Shown one piece after another: positions 8,785-17,592 of a stretch of DNA of 64,000 nt. Origin of the DNA: CAYNUJ01 sp964573255. GTDB lineage: Bacteria; Bacteroidota; Ignavibacteria; Ignavibacteriales; Melioribacteraceae. Location: positions 124,001 through 188,000 of the forward strand of contig CAZNJB010000001.1 of the NCBI GenBank assembly GCA_964573255.1. Direction: 5' to 3'. A model generated the notes under the pieces. That model did not search any database. It saw nothing but the letters and a program-made list of their open reading frames with translations, and was not told the origin of the DNA. The translations under genes and the position numbers were made by a program. How positions within the stretch are numbered: the stretch's first letter is position 1; every line of letters begins with the position of its first letter.

Positions 8785-8822
8785 CATTAGATTGATATTC
8801 CCTCCAGAATATCAATCCAATG
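8785..8822 (-). terminator. Long hairpin terminator after rlmD
   Basis: CATTaGATTGATATTC (8785-8800) pairs with GAATATCAATCcAATG (8807-8822), a 16-bp stem with one mismatch and a 6-base loop. On the minus strand it is 34 bases past the rlmD stop and is followed by ATCGATTTTTAAT, an intrinsic-terminator layout. The rest of 8529-8784 should carry the promoter of the giant surface gene; I see no further element there that I can name. Confidence 0.75.
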
Positions 8823-8856
8823 ATATACAAAACTATGAATGTATTTAATTAATATC

Positions 8857-10302
8857 TTATTTTGAAACAGCGTGACTATTATTAACCAGCAATGCTACAT
8901 TTTCGATATGATATGTATGGGGAAACATATCTACCGGACGGATTTTAACAAGTTCAAAATTTCCCTCTTGAGTAAGCAATTTAACATCACGAGCTTGAGT
9001 TGTCGGGTTACACGAAATATAAACCAGTTTACTCGGATTCAACTGAATAATATCTTTCACAGTTTTCGGATTCATACCGCTTCTTGGCGGATCCGTAATA
9101 ATCACATCCGGTCTGGGTATTTTTTCTTTTTCTAACAGAGGAAGAAATGATTTATTCAGATCGGCAATATAAAATTTTGTATTTCCGCTATTATTCACCC
9201 CGGAATTAACTTTAGCATCTTCAATGGCAGGCTCAACACTTTCGAAACCCAGTATTTCTCTTACATCATCAGACATAAAAATTGAAATTGTACCCGCTCC
9301 ACAGTAAAGGTCATAAACGGTTTCATTACCATTGAATTCAGCGTACTCTTTTGCAATTGAATATAACCTTTCCGCTTGCAATGTATTAGTCTGGAAAAAT
9401 GAGTTAGCGCTTATTCTATATTTTTTGGAACCGATATAATCATAGATATATTTTTCACCCCATATTAGATGCTCTTCATCCCCAATTGCGGTTTTGCCTT
9501 TTTTATAATTGATATTATTGATTATACTCTTAATTCCCGTGATATTATCATTTAAGAACTTCGCGTACTCCTCCATTAATTCCGGCCGCCATTCCGATGT
9601 AACAAGATTGACCATTAAATCACCTGTATGATGACCCGATTTGATAACCAAATGACGCAAATATCCCACGTGAGTTTTTGTGCTGTAAATCGTTTCACCT
9701 TTTTGAAGAAAGAACTGTCTGGTTGCATTCAAAATAGAATTGCTCTTATCACTTTGGAGCCAACATTCATGAATATCCAGCACCTTATCAAATATCCTCG
9801 GAATATGCAGCCCAAGTGCAAAATTCCGGTTTTCAATTTCCTCTCCCGAATTAAGTTCATCTTTAGTAAGCCATCTTTTATCGGAAAAAGAATATTCCAT
9901 TTTATTCCTATAAAAGAAGACTTTTTCAGAACCAATAATCGGTTCAACGGTAAATCCGCTTAAATCTCCGATCCTTTCAAATGCGTCGACTACCTGCGCT
10001 TGCTTGAATTCAAGTTGTTTGTAATAATCCAAATCCTGCTGCTTGCATCCTCCGCAAGTACCGAAATAAATACACTTTGCCTCAATTCTAAAATCAGATT
10101 TAGTAATAAATTCTTGAATACGTCCCTCGGCAAAGTTTTTTTTCTTTTTAGTAATAAGAACCTTCACCCTGTCGCCGGGATAAGCGCCGGCAACAAAAAC
10201 CACAAACTCTTTATCGCTTTCTACGGTAGGAATTTTTGCAATCCCCTTTCCTTCAAACGCGTAATCAGATATCGCAACTTCTATAATATCGCCTTTTTTC
10301 AT
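8857..10302 (-). CDS. rlmD: 23S rRNA (uracil-C5)-methyltransferase RlmD/RumA family
   Basis: SAM-dependent 5-methyluridine methyltransferase acting on 23S rRNA (U1939 or U747 by family precedent). The 481 residues contain an N-terminal TRAM domain (1-60, GDIIEVAISDYAFEGKGIA), then an iron-sulfur cluster motif starting CIYFGTCGGCKQQ, the SAM site VYDLYCGAGTISIF, the catalytic-base region ITDPPRSGMNPK, and near the C-terminus the nucleophile motif VYISCNPTTQARD with the attacking cysteine in SCNP. All key motifs are intact. Paralogues such as RlmC or TrmA-like enzymes are similar, so the exact uridine is not fixed. Its ATG lies 2 bases after the stop of the upstream methyltransferase gene, so the two are cotranscribed. 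Confidence 0.9.
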   Translation of the reverse strand: MKKGDIIEVAISDYAFEGKGIAKIPTVESDKEFVVFVAGAYPGDRVKVLITKKKKNFAEGRIQEFITKSDFRIEAKCIYFGTCGGCKQQDLDYYKQLEFKQAQVVDAFERIGDLSGFTVEPIIGSEKVFFYRNKMEYSFSDKRWLTKDELNSGEEIENRNFALGLHIPRIFDKVLDIHECWLQSDKSNSILNATRQFFLQKGETIYSTKTHVGYLRHLVIKSGHHTGDLMVNLVTSEWRPELMEEYAKFLNDNITGIKSIINNINYKKGKTAIGDEEHLIWGEKYIYDYIGSKKYRISANSFFQTNTLQAERLYSIAKEYAEFNGNETVYDLYCGAGTISIFMSDDVREILGFESVEPAIEDAKVNSGVNNSGNTKFYIADLNKSFLPLLEKEKIPRPDVIITDPPRSGMNPKTVKDIIQLNPSKLVYISCNPTTQARDVKLLTQEGNFELVKIRPVDMFPHTYHIENVALLVNNSHAVSK

Positions 10303-10304
10303 TT

Positions 10305-11003
10305 TTAACCTAATTTCAGAATCATTGCATAAAAACCGATGTATTTACCCGCACCGAAATCGAGAAATGCATTTGCCTCATGAGAGGCTTTCTTCATCAA
10401 TTTTTTGTAATATGACTTCTCGTGTTCGTCAAGATCTTCAGAGATTGCCATGTATCTTTTACGAACATTAGTATAAAATTCCTTCAATGTCTCCGACAGA
10501 TCTTTTTCTTTCAAAATATTAAAATTTCTTTCAGAATAGAAGTGCCGAATTTCATCAATAGTTTTTGCGTCCAAATCCGAGCGCTCCAAAATTTCTGATG
10601 CAAATTCCGGTATCTCTCTATTTTTTATTATTATTTCTCCCACACAAATAATTCCGCCCGGTTTTAATATTCTCTTAAATTCTTTAATGATTTTTTTCCT
10701 CTCCGAAGTTGATACACTTGCCTGTGCAAATATTACATCGAAACTTTCCGCATCGTAATCGGTGATTTCAAATTCCATCATTTTGGGAATAATATTCTTT
10801 TTGGTAAAATACAGATTCGCATTCATAAGCGATTCATAATCGGGCAAAATAAACTCAACCGATTTAGCGGTTAATTCCGATAGTTCTTCAGCAGCAGGAG
10901 CCAAATTCGGTCCGGCAACCAGAATGTCTTTATTCTCTAAATTAATCGATTCGGTTAAGAAAGCTAATTGCTCATCTCCGCCGGGTAGTAATATTTTTTG
11001 CAT
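10305..11003 (-). CDS. Class I SAM-dependent methyltransferase-like protein
   Basis: About 232 residues. The frame opens at a TTG at 11027, but GAGG (11009-11012) is 5 bases before ATG 11003, which is therefore preferred. The Rossmann pattern is recognisable but degenerate: the usual glycine motif is replaced by DILVAGPNLAPAAEEL (near residues 26-41), an acidic strand end EFILPDYESL follows, then SFDVIFAQASVSTSERKKIIKEFKRILKPGGIICVGE, which is the motif-post-I/motif-IV layout of methyltransferases (KPGG is typical). The tail is helical. Substrate unknown; the loose GxGxG makes catalytic competence uncertain. It is the first gene of a two-gene unit with rlmD. Confidence 0.65.
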   Translation of the reverse strand: MQKILLPGGDEQLAFLTESINLENKDILVAGPNLAPAAEELSELTAKSVEFILPDYESLMNANLYFTKKNIIPKMMEFEITDYDAESFDVIFAQASVSTSERKKIIKEFKRILKPGGIICVGEIIIKNREIPEFASEILERSDLDAKTIDEIRHFYSERNFNILKEKDLSETLKEFYTNVRKRYMAISEDLDEHEKSYYKKLMKKASHEANAFLDFGAGKYIGFYAMILKLG

Positions 11004-11181
11004 TATTTCCTCGTAAGTAACTTGCAAATTTACATAATTAATTTAATAGAATATCTAAACATTAAAGTTTATTTCTATGTTTTGTGCCATTCGATCTTTC
11101 ATTTGGAATATTAAAAGATAACTATATGAATCTTAATTTAGCAAAGTAATAATTTTGAAACCATTTTATTCTTTTGCATTT

Positions 11182-11210
11182 TTAAATAGTTCGATATTTG
11201 AACTATTTAA
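11182..11210. promoter_or_regulatory. Palindromic operator of the MarR-family regulator
   Basis: TTAAATAGTTC (11182-11192) and GAACTATTTAA (11200-11210) are perfect 11-bp inverted repeats around a 7-base spacer. The element ends 1 base before the GGAG (11212-11215) that serves the marR start at 11222. TAGTTC..GAACTA is the usual look of MarR/OhrR-type boxes, so autorepression is the likely role. Confidence 0.75.
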
Positions 11211-11221
11211 CGGAGAAAAAC

Positions 11222-11644
11222 ATGGCCGTAAGTAAAGCGAAAAAATTAAACGACAGAATAAACAAGTTGCTCTATAAATTTTCCGCGTGCGATTTTAATT
11301 ATCTAAACAATACAGCAAACGAATTGTCGCAATCCGAATTCAGGGTAATTAAATATATTGGCGAGAGCAAAAAGTGCATAATGAGAGAAATCTCACAAAA
11401 CCTTTTTATTCCCAAAAACAATTTAACCGCCATAGTTGACAAACTTGTTGATAAAAAATATGTGGTCCGATTCCGCTCTAAAAAGGACAGACGTTACGTA
11501 CTTGTTGAGCTTACCGAAACCGGAAAGAGCATATTCAACGACGGGACAACTTCTCATTTGGACTTAAGTAAAAAGCTTTTGAAATCTCTGAGTAAAGAGG
11601 AACAAAATATGTTTTTGGAATTATTAGAGAAACTCGACCTTTGA
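11222..11644 (+). CDS. MarR-family transcriptional regulator
   Basis: Winged-helix DNA-binding repressor, about 140 residues from ATG 11222 (GGAG 6 bases upstream; an in-frame TTG at 11198 lies inside the palindrome and is less likely). Core features: the helix-turn-helix CIMREISQNLFIPKNNLTAIVDKLVDKKYV followed by the wing with the DRR motif, written here as RFRSKKDRRYVLVELTETG, which is diagnostic of MarR. Flanking N- and C-terminal helices would form the dimer interface. Members sense small phenolics, oxidants or antibiotics. The perfect palindrome just upstream argues for autoregulation, and the overlapping GNAT gene is the likely co-regulated target. Effector unknown. Confidence 0.88.
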   Translation: MAVSKAKKLNDRINKLLYKFSACDFNYLNNTANELSQSEFRVIKYIGESKKCIMREISQNLFIPKNNLTAIVDKLVDKKYVVRFRSKKDRRYVLVELTETGKSIFNDGTTSHLDLSKKLLKSLSKEEQNMFLELLEKLDL

Positions 11645-12180
11645 ATAAAATACTATTTAAAGAAATCGAAACAAATTCACTCAAGCTTAGAAAGCTAAGA
11701 GAATCGGATGCGGCGGTAATTTTAGAATTACGGTCAAACGAAGATGTCAACAAATATTTAGATCGTCCGCATATGAAACAGATTAAGGAAGCGGAAAAAT
11801 TCATTGCAAAAATAAACAAAGGGATTAATCGAGGTGAGTGGTTTTTCTGGATAATCAATAACTTAGACGGAAAATCAATTGGAACAATTTGCTTATGGAA
11901 TTTTAACCTGAATAAAACAATCGCTGAAATAGGCTTCGAGATTCTTCCGGAATTTCAGGGAAAGGGACTTATGAAAGAAGCTGCTAAAGCGGTAATTCAT
12001 TTTGGGTTCGAAACCTTAAATTTAAATGAAATACGTGGGCAAGTTGCCAAGGCAAATAAAAGATCAATTTACTTGATGAAAAAACTTGGCTTTGAAGGTC
12101 CTTATAAAAATGAGGACTTAAAATCTTCTAACACCGTTTATTATTCATTAAAAAATAAAGATAACAACTATCTTAATTAA
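11641..12180 (+). CDS. GNAT N-acetyltransferase, RimJ/RimL-like
   Basis: 179-residue acetyl-CoA-dependent N-acetyltransferase. It begins at TTG 11641, overlapping the TGA of marR in a TTGA junction, so translation is probably coupled. Visible motifs: N-terminal LKLRKLRESDAAVILELRSNEDV (the RimJ/L beta1-alpha1), IAEIGFEILPEFQGKGLMKEAAKAVIHFGF with the acetyl-CoA pyrophosphate-binding Q-G-K-G-L, and AKANKRSIYLMKKLGFE, the N..S..l..KlGF motif B. The family acetylates ribosomal-protein N-termini, aminoglycosides, amino acids or other amines. Pairing with MarR suggests an inducible detoxification role, which is inference only. Its stop overlaps the convergent UpxY stop through a shared TTAATTAA. 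Confidence 0.85.
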   Translation: MNKILFKEIETNSLKLRKLRESDAAVILELRSNEDVNKYLDRPHMKQIKEAEKFIAKINKGINRGEWFFWIINNLDGKSIGTICLWNFNLNKTIAEIGFEILPEFQGKGLMKEAAKAVIHFGFETLNLNEIRGQVAKANKRSIYLMKKLGFEGPYKNEDLKSSNTVYYSLKNKDNNYLN

Positions 12181-12701
12181 TCACTCTCTTTTTTAATTAA
12201 GCTCTCCACCGGTAAGTGGACTATTACCGAACGGCGGAGTAATTCAATGGATACCGCAAGCATTCGTTCGCTATTATCGTTGTGATAAACGATTCCCTCG
12301 ACTCCTTGAAACGGTCCCGATATAACTTTCACCCGTTCACCTATTCTTGGGATATCGCCTACTTCTATTTTGTCGGTACCTTCAAGCATTTTTTTCAGGT
12401 TCTCAATTTCCCAATCGGGAATAACCGAAGGTTTTCCTTCAAAACTAACAACTTTTACTATAGATTTTTTCTGAACCGCCAGTAATCTCTCTTTAGTTGT
12501 GGCATATAAAAATATATACCCCTTAAAAACCGGTTCCGTAATTTTCTTCTTTCTGTCGCTCCATTGTTTCACGACTTCAATCGTCGGCAAATAAAACTCA
12601 ATCCCTTCTGCCCTAAATTCTTTTGCAGCCGCAAATTCATGCCTCGGTTTGGTATACAAAGCATACCAATGCTTAAGTACTGCGTTTTTGTTATTTTCCA
12701 T
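12177..12701 (-). CDS. UpxY/RfaH-like NusG paralogue, transcription antiterminator
   Basis: 174 residues with an N-terminal NusG (NGN) domain, WYALYTKPRHEFAAAKEF at residues 12-29 and VFKGYIFLYATTKER, then a C-terminal KOW segment GERVKVISGPFQGVEGIVYHNDN (about 121-143). This is the size and layout of UpxY and LoaP/RfaH-type specialised NusG factors, which ride RNA polymerase on single long operons. In Bacteroidetes, UpxY genes normally begin capsule operons. Here no polysaccharide cluster follows: the gene sits behind the susD terminator and converges with a GNAT gene. Thus it may act in trans on a distant locus or on the susCD transcript. Housekeeping NusG is less likely because no secE or ribosomal protein genes are adjacent. 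Confidence 0.82.
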   Translation of the reverse strand: MENNKNAVLKHWYALYTKPRHEFAAAKEFRAEGIEFYLPTIEVVKQWSDRKKKITEPVFKGYIFLYATTKERLLAVQKKSIVKVVSFEGKPSVIPDWEIENLKKMLEGTDKIEVGDIPRIGERVKVISGPFQGVEGIVYHNDNSERMLAVSIELLRRSVIVHLPVESLIKKESD

Positions 12702-12770
12702 ATTACTATAAATTACCCCAATAAGAACACCAAAATTACCAAAAAAATAAAAGAGAAAAAAAGGAGAGAT

Positions 12771-12830
12771 AAAAAAAAGACTGCTCGCAATATCTACATT
12801 CTATCAAGCTGTAAATTTACGAGCAGTCTT
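12771..12830 (-). terminator. Intrinsic terminator after susD
   Basis: AAGACTGCTCG (12777-12787) and CGAGCAGTCTT (12820-12830) form a perfect 11-bp stem with a 32-base loop, starting 11 bases beyond the susD stop. On the minus strand the stem runs into an uninterrupted T tract at 12771-12778. It separates susCD from the UpxY-like gene. Confidence 0.85.
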
Positions 12831-12841
12831 AATATTAATAA

Positions 12842-14119
12842 TTATAATTCGTCAGTTGGACGAGGCATTTGAACGTGTACAACGTCTCCTGGTCTATCCA
12901 GAGGGAGCGTATCTAATTTATCATATAATCTTAAATCGATCCATCTGTAACCTTCGAGGAATAAAGAATATCTTTTTTGTTTCAACACTTCGTCGAGTGC
13001 ATTGTTTGCATCAAGAGTAACATTGCCTAATCCTGCAGAATTACGAATAAAATTAACATCCGATTCAGCATCTGAATAATTACCCAAACCGACGTTAGCT
13101 TCTGCACGAAGAAGAATTAATTCTTCATTGCGCATTATCGGGAACGGATCGGTTGTACTGGAGGAAACAGTTTGAGCTAAATCACTCGTTAATCCATCGA
13201 GAGTGGTAGGCGCAGAGCGTTTGAATACTTTCGCTTCTACTCTTGTATCTCCTGCTTCAGCATCATCTACAAAAGAAGGATGAGCAAAGAATTTGATGTT
13301 AGAAGCATCCGGAATTTCATAAATCGGATTGAGCATATCTCCTGAACCGGTTCCGAAATCCAAATAAGCGCCTTTCCTCAACGAGGCTCCTAAATCCAAG
13401 AAGGATTCGGATAATGCGGTAAGTGCAGCATTATAATCTTTCTGATAAATTGCTACTCTGGCTCTTAAACCGCGATTAAATTTGATGAATTCTGCCGGTG
13501 TTGAGAAATCAGCAAATCCTTCCGACAACTGAAAACTAAACTTGCTGCCTGCTGCTTCTAAATCGGTTTTAGCTTCGTCCAGCAATCCGGCAATATATGC
13601 TAACGCTTCGTCTTTCGAAACAAACGGTCCCGGTGTTGCACCAGCTACGTCTATTCGAATTCCGTTATTATACGTTAGATTTAAGTTAAGCAGCAATTGA
13701 TATGCAATAATTGTTTTGGCAAAGCCGGCTGCATCTTTACCGCCCTGATCCAAAAGAATATTGCAATTACGTATTACTCTGTACCTTGCTGACCAAGTTC
13801 TGTTCAATAAGAAACCGGAAGGATCTATCTGGGTACCGTCTTTTCCCATCAAGGTTCCTGTATATCTTGGATCTGCAGGTTCCAGGTAATAAGCTTCTCT
13901 GCCTATAACGGAAACATCTCTAAGATAGTATTCATAACCCAATCTCATAGATGCTTCAATTCCGGTTACTAATGTTTGCACTGTCGTCTGCTCTAAGCTC
14001 GGACCGTTAGGGTCAACAAAATCCAGCTTTTCACAACTGGAGATTAGTAACGCAGTTCCGACAACCATAAAGGTAAAGACGGAAAAACGAAATAATCTAT
14101 TTAAGTTTTTCAAATTCAT
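12842..14119 (-). CDS. SusD/RagB-family outer-membrane lipoprotein
   Basis: Surface lipoprotein that caps a SusC-type TonB-dependent channel and captures an oligosaccharide, peptide or other nutrient. The 425 residues begin with a lipoprotein signal peptide ending LLISSC, with lipidated Cys29, followed by acidic EKLD. The body has TPR-like helical character and SusD hallmarks such as NGPSLEQTTVQTLVTG near the N-terminus, RYRVIRNCNILLDQG, and in the C-terminal third ILLRAEANVGLGNYSDAESDVNFIRN and QKRYSLFLEGYRWIDLRL (the E..R..L..EG.RW.DLrR motif). It is shorter than many SusD proteins, which exceed 450 residues, but all landmarks are present. It lies 14 bases downstream of susC in one operon. 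Substrate not deducible. Confidence 0.92.
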   Translation of the reverse strand: MNLKNLNRLFRFSVFTFMVVGTALLISSCEKLDFVDPNGPSLEQTTVQTLVTGIEASMRLGYEYYLRDVSVIGREAYYLEPADPRYTGTLMGKDGTQIDPSGFLLNRTWSARYRVIRNCNILLDQGGKDAAGFAKTIIAYQLLLNLNLTYNNGIRIDVAGATPGPFVSKDEALAYIAGLLDEAKTDLEAAGSKFSFQLSEGFADFSTPAEFIKFNRGLRARVAIYQKDYNAALTALSESFLDLGASLRKGAYLDFGTGSGDMLNPIYEIPDASNIKFFAHPSFVDDAEAGDTRVEAKVFKRSAPTTLDGLTSDLAQTVSSSTTDPFPIMRNEELILLRAEANVGLGNYSDAESDVNFIRNSAGLGNVTLDANNALDEVLKQKRYSLFLEGYRWIDLRLYDKLDTLPLDRPGDVVHVQMPRPTDEL

Positions 14120-14133
14120 AATTATTCTCCCGA

Positions 14134-17052
14134 TTAAAATCCTAGTGAAATATTGAAATAATAACTTCTTGAAGAAGGGAAAGGAGTTACTTCTATAGAG
14201 TGACCGATAGCTCTGAAACCGAAGTTACTTACTTCCGGATCGTAGCTGCTGTAATTTGTGAATGTAAGTAAGTTTCTACCGGAAACACCTAATCTGAATC
14301 TGCTGAAAAGTCCACCGAAGATTCTCTTAACAGTTTCTTTCTTGAATGTATAACCTAAACTAATTTCTCTTAGTTTAAGATATGTTCCGTCTTCGATAAG
14401 TTGGTGTGTAGTTTTACCAAAAGCTGCAGCTCTTGCTTTTCCTTCTTCAGTATCAAGATCGGCTGTTGTTCCGAACAAATCGCTAAGCAATCTGGTAAGA
14501 TTTATTACATCGCCGCCTTGTTTCCAATCCCACAAGAAATTCAAATCGAATTGATGCCATTTCAAATTATTCACAAACGACATTTGGAAATCGGGTGTTT
14601 CGTCGCCAAGTTGTTTAAGAACACCATTTTCTAAACCGACAATCTGAGTAGCCGATTTACCTTCTTCAACTCTAAAACGACCTAATATATCCGCAAAACC
14701 GATTGTGTTAAATGCAGGCACATCGAGTTGATCGATTACGGATCTTGTTTTATAGAAATTGATTCTTGTTAACCATGAGAAATCACTGGTGTTAAATACA
14801 GACCATCCGAGTGAAGCTTCAACGCCCCAAGTGCTCATTTTACCGCCATTAATTACTTCCTGTGAATAACCGGATGATGGAGGCAAGTTACGGAATAATA
14901 TTAAATCGCTAATGTTGCGTGTATAATAGGAGAACTCAAAAGTTCCTCTATCATCTAAGAATGTAGCATCGAAACCAACTTCGATCTCGGTGGTTTTTTC
15001 AGGCTCAATATTCGGATTACCCTTTCTTGTACCGATTAAGAGACCACCATTTCCGCTTATATTAGCAGGAACAAAGGTAGTATATTTCGCTCCCGGAATG
15101 GGTGAATTACCGGTTTTACCGAAAGCCGCTCTAATTTTAAATTCGGGGACTATATTCCTTATTGAATTCCAGAATTCGAATTTAGATAATCTAACCGAAG
15201 CAGAAGCTTTAGGGAATAGGAAATATTTATTTACGTCACCGTTAGAGCTGCTTGCATCGCCTCTTAATCCGGCTGTGAAGAAATAAATATCACCCCAGCT
15301 TATTTCTTCTTGTACAAAGAATCCTCTATCGCGTTGGATTACTCTGTTTTGTTCAACGGTTATACTAGCAGCTTGATCAACATTTTCCTGACCAATTATG
15401 AGATCTTCTCCCACTGTGAGTGTATGGTTAAGGTCTCTGTTTTCAAACTGCAAACCGAGAGCAGTTCTAAAACTTACGTTTTCATTCAAGAAATAATTAT
15501 GAATTAAATTGAGATATAAGTTGTTGTTTTCAGAAGTGGTTTCACCTAAAATTGAAGTTCCCGGCTGAGAACTTGCTTTTTCAAATTGGAGTTCTCTGGG
15601 GAATACCGCTTTATTAACTTGTGAATAAACATCAACACCACCAACAACAGAAAAATCAAGTAATTGAGAAGCTGTTTTAATTATGTTGAACTTTACTGTT
15701 GAAGAAACAATAGTTCTGTTTACTAATTCATTATTAGTCATTAATGCAGCCGTTTGCAACGGGTTTGATGAAACAAATGGGTTTTCAGGATAAACACCGT
15801 TTGTAGGCTGTAAATTCAAGAATGAAGGTGTGGCAGTTAAAGCCATTCCAAAAGATGTTCCGCTGTTATCGTTATTGGTTAATCCTCTATCGGAACTTGA
15901 ATGGATATAATTTGCAAAGACTTTTATATCTATTCTTTCTGATGGTTTGTGTGTTAAATTAAGTCTTACTGATTGTTTGGAATAACCTGTGTTTTGTATA
16001 ATTCCCTGGTCGTTGCGATGGAAAGCCGAAATGTAATAAGTTGAATTTTGACTTCCGCCACCAATACCAACTGAACTTTGATTTACAAAACCAAGTCTAC
16101 CGTAAAGTTCTTCTTCGTGATCGTAAGTATGACCTTTATTAAATTCAGCTAAACCAACATCACCGAAGAATTCTTTAGCTGTTTTAGCTGTAAATTTTCT
16201 GCTTCCAAGTTTTTTAGATAATTGGTTAAAACCGAATTGCTGACGGTAAGAAAAAGTCGTTCTTCCGGCAGTACCTTGCTTTGTGGTAATTATAACAACA
16301 CCGTTAGAGGCTTTTGCGCCATAAATAGCAGCGGCACTAGAGCCTTTTAATATTTCAATCGACTTGATATCATCCGGTACTAAGTCGGCAATTCTATTAA
16401 CAGGGTTATCTTGATAATTAGTGCTTCCGCCGCCGGTAGCTTTAGTAACAGCATTAACACCAGATTGGGTAGCTGTATTATCAAGAATAACACCGTCTAA
16501 AACGTATAATGGCTGACTCTCAGCATTTATAGTGGTAACACCTCTTAAATTCACATAAAATCCGCCGCCAGGAGCACCCGAGTTTGCACTTACGGTTACA
16601 CCTGCAAACTTACCCGAAAGTTCACCGTCAATTGTTTGCGTGGGTACTTCGGTTAATTCTTTTGCCGATATGGTTGCAACAGAATTAGCGGCATTTTCTC
16701 TTTTCACCGAAGATGCGAGACCCGAAACCACTACTTCCGAAGTCTTCAACACATCCGGTTTTAATCCTATTGATAAATCATGCCGGCTCGAGGTTACATC
16801 CACCTCAATTGTTTTATAACCGACATAGCTTATCACAAGTGTTGCTTTAGAAAAATTAGGTAACTTTATATCGAATTGACCGTCGATATCAGTTACCGTT
16901 CCCAAGTTGGTACCTTTAACCATAATGTTGGCACCAAATAAGATTTCTTTCGTCTCCTTGTCGTATACTTTACCGCTTATTTCCAAATGTTGTGCGCTAA
17001 GTATACTTACAAAGAGAAAGAAGAGAATAGAAAAAATAGAGTAGCGTCTCAT
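14134..17052 (-). CDS. SusC/RagA-family TonB-linked outer-membrane transporter
   Basis: 972-residue energised outer-membrane channel. Order: signal peptide (1-20, ending LSAQ), carboxypeptidase-regulatory-like domain (24-105, ISGKVYDKETKEILFGANIMVKGTNLGTVTD.. type), plug domain (about 115-260, with the SusC signature LYVLDGVILD and SAAAIYGAKASNGVVIITTKQG), then a 22-strand barrel ending in an aromatic residue (YYFNISLGF). The VLDGV..D and AAIYG..A.NGVI.I.TK strings are diagnostic of RagA/SusC. AGGAGG lies 9 bases before the ATG at 17052. It partners with the downstream SusD lipoprotein. A secreted GH13 amylase gene lies about 0.9 kb upstream on the same strand, weakly suggesting glycan use, but a terminator separates them. 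Confidence 0.93.
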   Translation of the reverse strand: MRRYSIFSILFFLFVSILSAQHLEISGKVYDKETKEILFGANIMVKGTNLGTVTDIDGQFDIKLPNFSKATLVISYVGYKTIEVDVTSSRHDLSIGLKPDVLKTSEVVVSGLASSVKRENAANSVATISAKELTEVPTQTIDGELSGKFAGVTVSANSGAPGGGFYVNLRGVTTINAESQPLYVLDGVILDNTATQSGVNAVTKATGGGSTNYQDNPVNRIADLVPDDIKSIEILKGSSAAAIYGAKASNGVVIITTKQGTAGRTTFSYRQQFGFNQLSKKLGSRKFTAKTAKEFFGDVGLAEFNKGHTYDHEEELYGRLGFVNQSSVGIGGGSQNSTYYISAFHRNDQGIIQNTGYSKQSVRLNLTHKPSERIDIKVFANYIHSSSDRGLTNNDNSGTSFGMALTATPSFLNLQPTNGVYPENPFVSSNPLQTAALMTNNELVNRTIVSSTVKFNIIKTASQLLDFSVVGGVDVYSQVNKAVFPRELQFEKASSQPGTSILGETTSENNNLYLNLIHNYFLNENVSFRTALGLQFENRDLNHTLTVGEDLIIGQENVDQAASITVEQNRVIQRDRGFFVQEEISWGDIYFFTAGLRGDASSSNGDVNKYFLFPKASASVRLSKFEFWNSIRNIVPEFKIRAAFGKTGNSPIPGAKYTTFVPANISGNGGLLIGTRKGNPNIEPEKTTEIEVGFDATFLDDRGTFEFSYYTRNISDLILFRNLPPSSGYSQEVINGGKMSTWGVEASLGWSVFNTSDFSWLTRINFYKTRSVIDQLDVPAFNTIGFADILGRFRVEEGKSATQIVGLENGVLKQLGDETPDFQMSFVNNLKWHQFDLNFLWDWKQGGDVINLTRLLSDLFGTTADLDTEEGKARAAAFGKTTHQLIEDGTYLKLREISLGYTFKKETVKRIFGGLFSRFRLGVSGRNLLTFTNYSSYDPEVSNFGFRAIGHSIEVTPFPSSRSYYFNISLGF

Positions 17053-17500
17053 ATGCGTACTCCTCCTAAGTATGTGAGTGAATAAGTATTTGTGTGCTTA
17101 AGTGTATTCATTGTCTTATTATCTTTTAAACAAATTCTTCAACTACGTTAATTATCAAATCCTAAATCATTGGGTATGTTTATGAATTGATGGAGACCTT
17201 TGTGTAGAGGTAAATTTGGGTTGATTTATGATTGATATTTAGTGGGCAGCTGAATATTTGTTTAAGAATATATAGCATTGTTCAAAAAAAATTTGAACGG
17301 TATATATGGAATAAAGGACAAAATGTCAAGATTTATTTCCATTTTTTTTCAATTAAAATGCGGCTTTTTAAAACAAATCCGGCATTTATCCGGATTTATT
17401 TAATCATCTAAAGCTGTATGCAATAAAGGGAAGTTAGAATGATTTCTTAAAATTTTAACAGCCCTTTGATAGAACAAATTGTAATGTTATTTGGAAAAAG
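17053..17500. promoter_or_regulatory. susC upstream region with an inverted repeat
   Basis: About 450 bases without a gene, carrying the susC promoter. The one clear element is GTTCAAA-N5-TTTGAAC at 17280-17298 (7-bp arms, A-rich spacer), about 230 bases before the susC start and thus possibly an operator. No ORF, tRNA or other repeat is apparent, and promoter hexamers cannot be assigned with confidence in this AT-rich stretch. Confidence 0.4.
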
Positions 17501-17539
17501 AGAATGCCGAGCATTAGTTAAATTAATACTCGGCATTCT
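17501..17539 (-). terminator. Hairpin terminator after the DUF427 gene
   Basis: AGAATGCCGAG (17501-17511) and CTCGGCATTCT (17529-17539) make a perfect 11-bp stem with a 17-base loop. On the minus strand it lies about 54 bases past the DUF427 stop and is followed by CTTTTTCC. Confidence 0.75.
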
Positions 17540-17592
17540 TTCAAATTTTCTTAAATCGGTACAAGTAAAATCGTAAAATCAATGCCTGAGTG

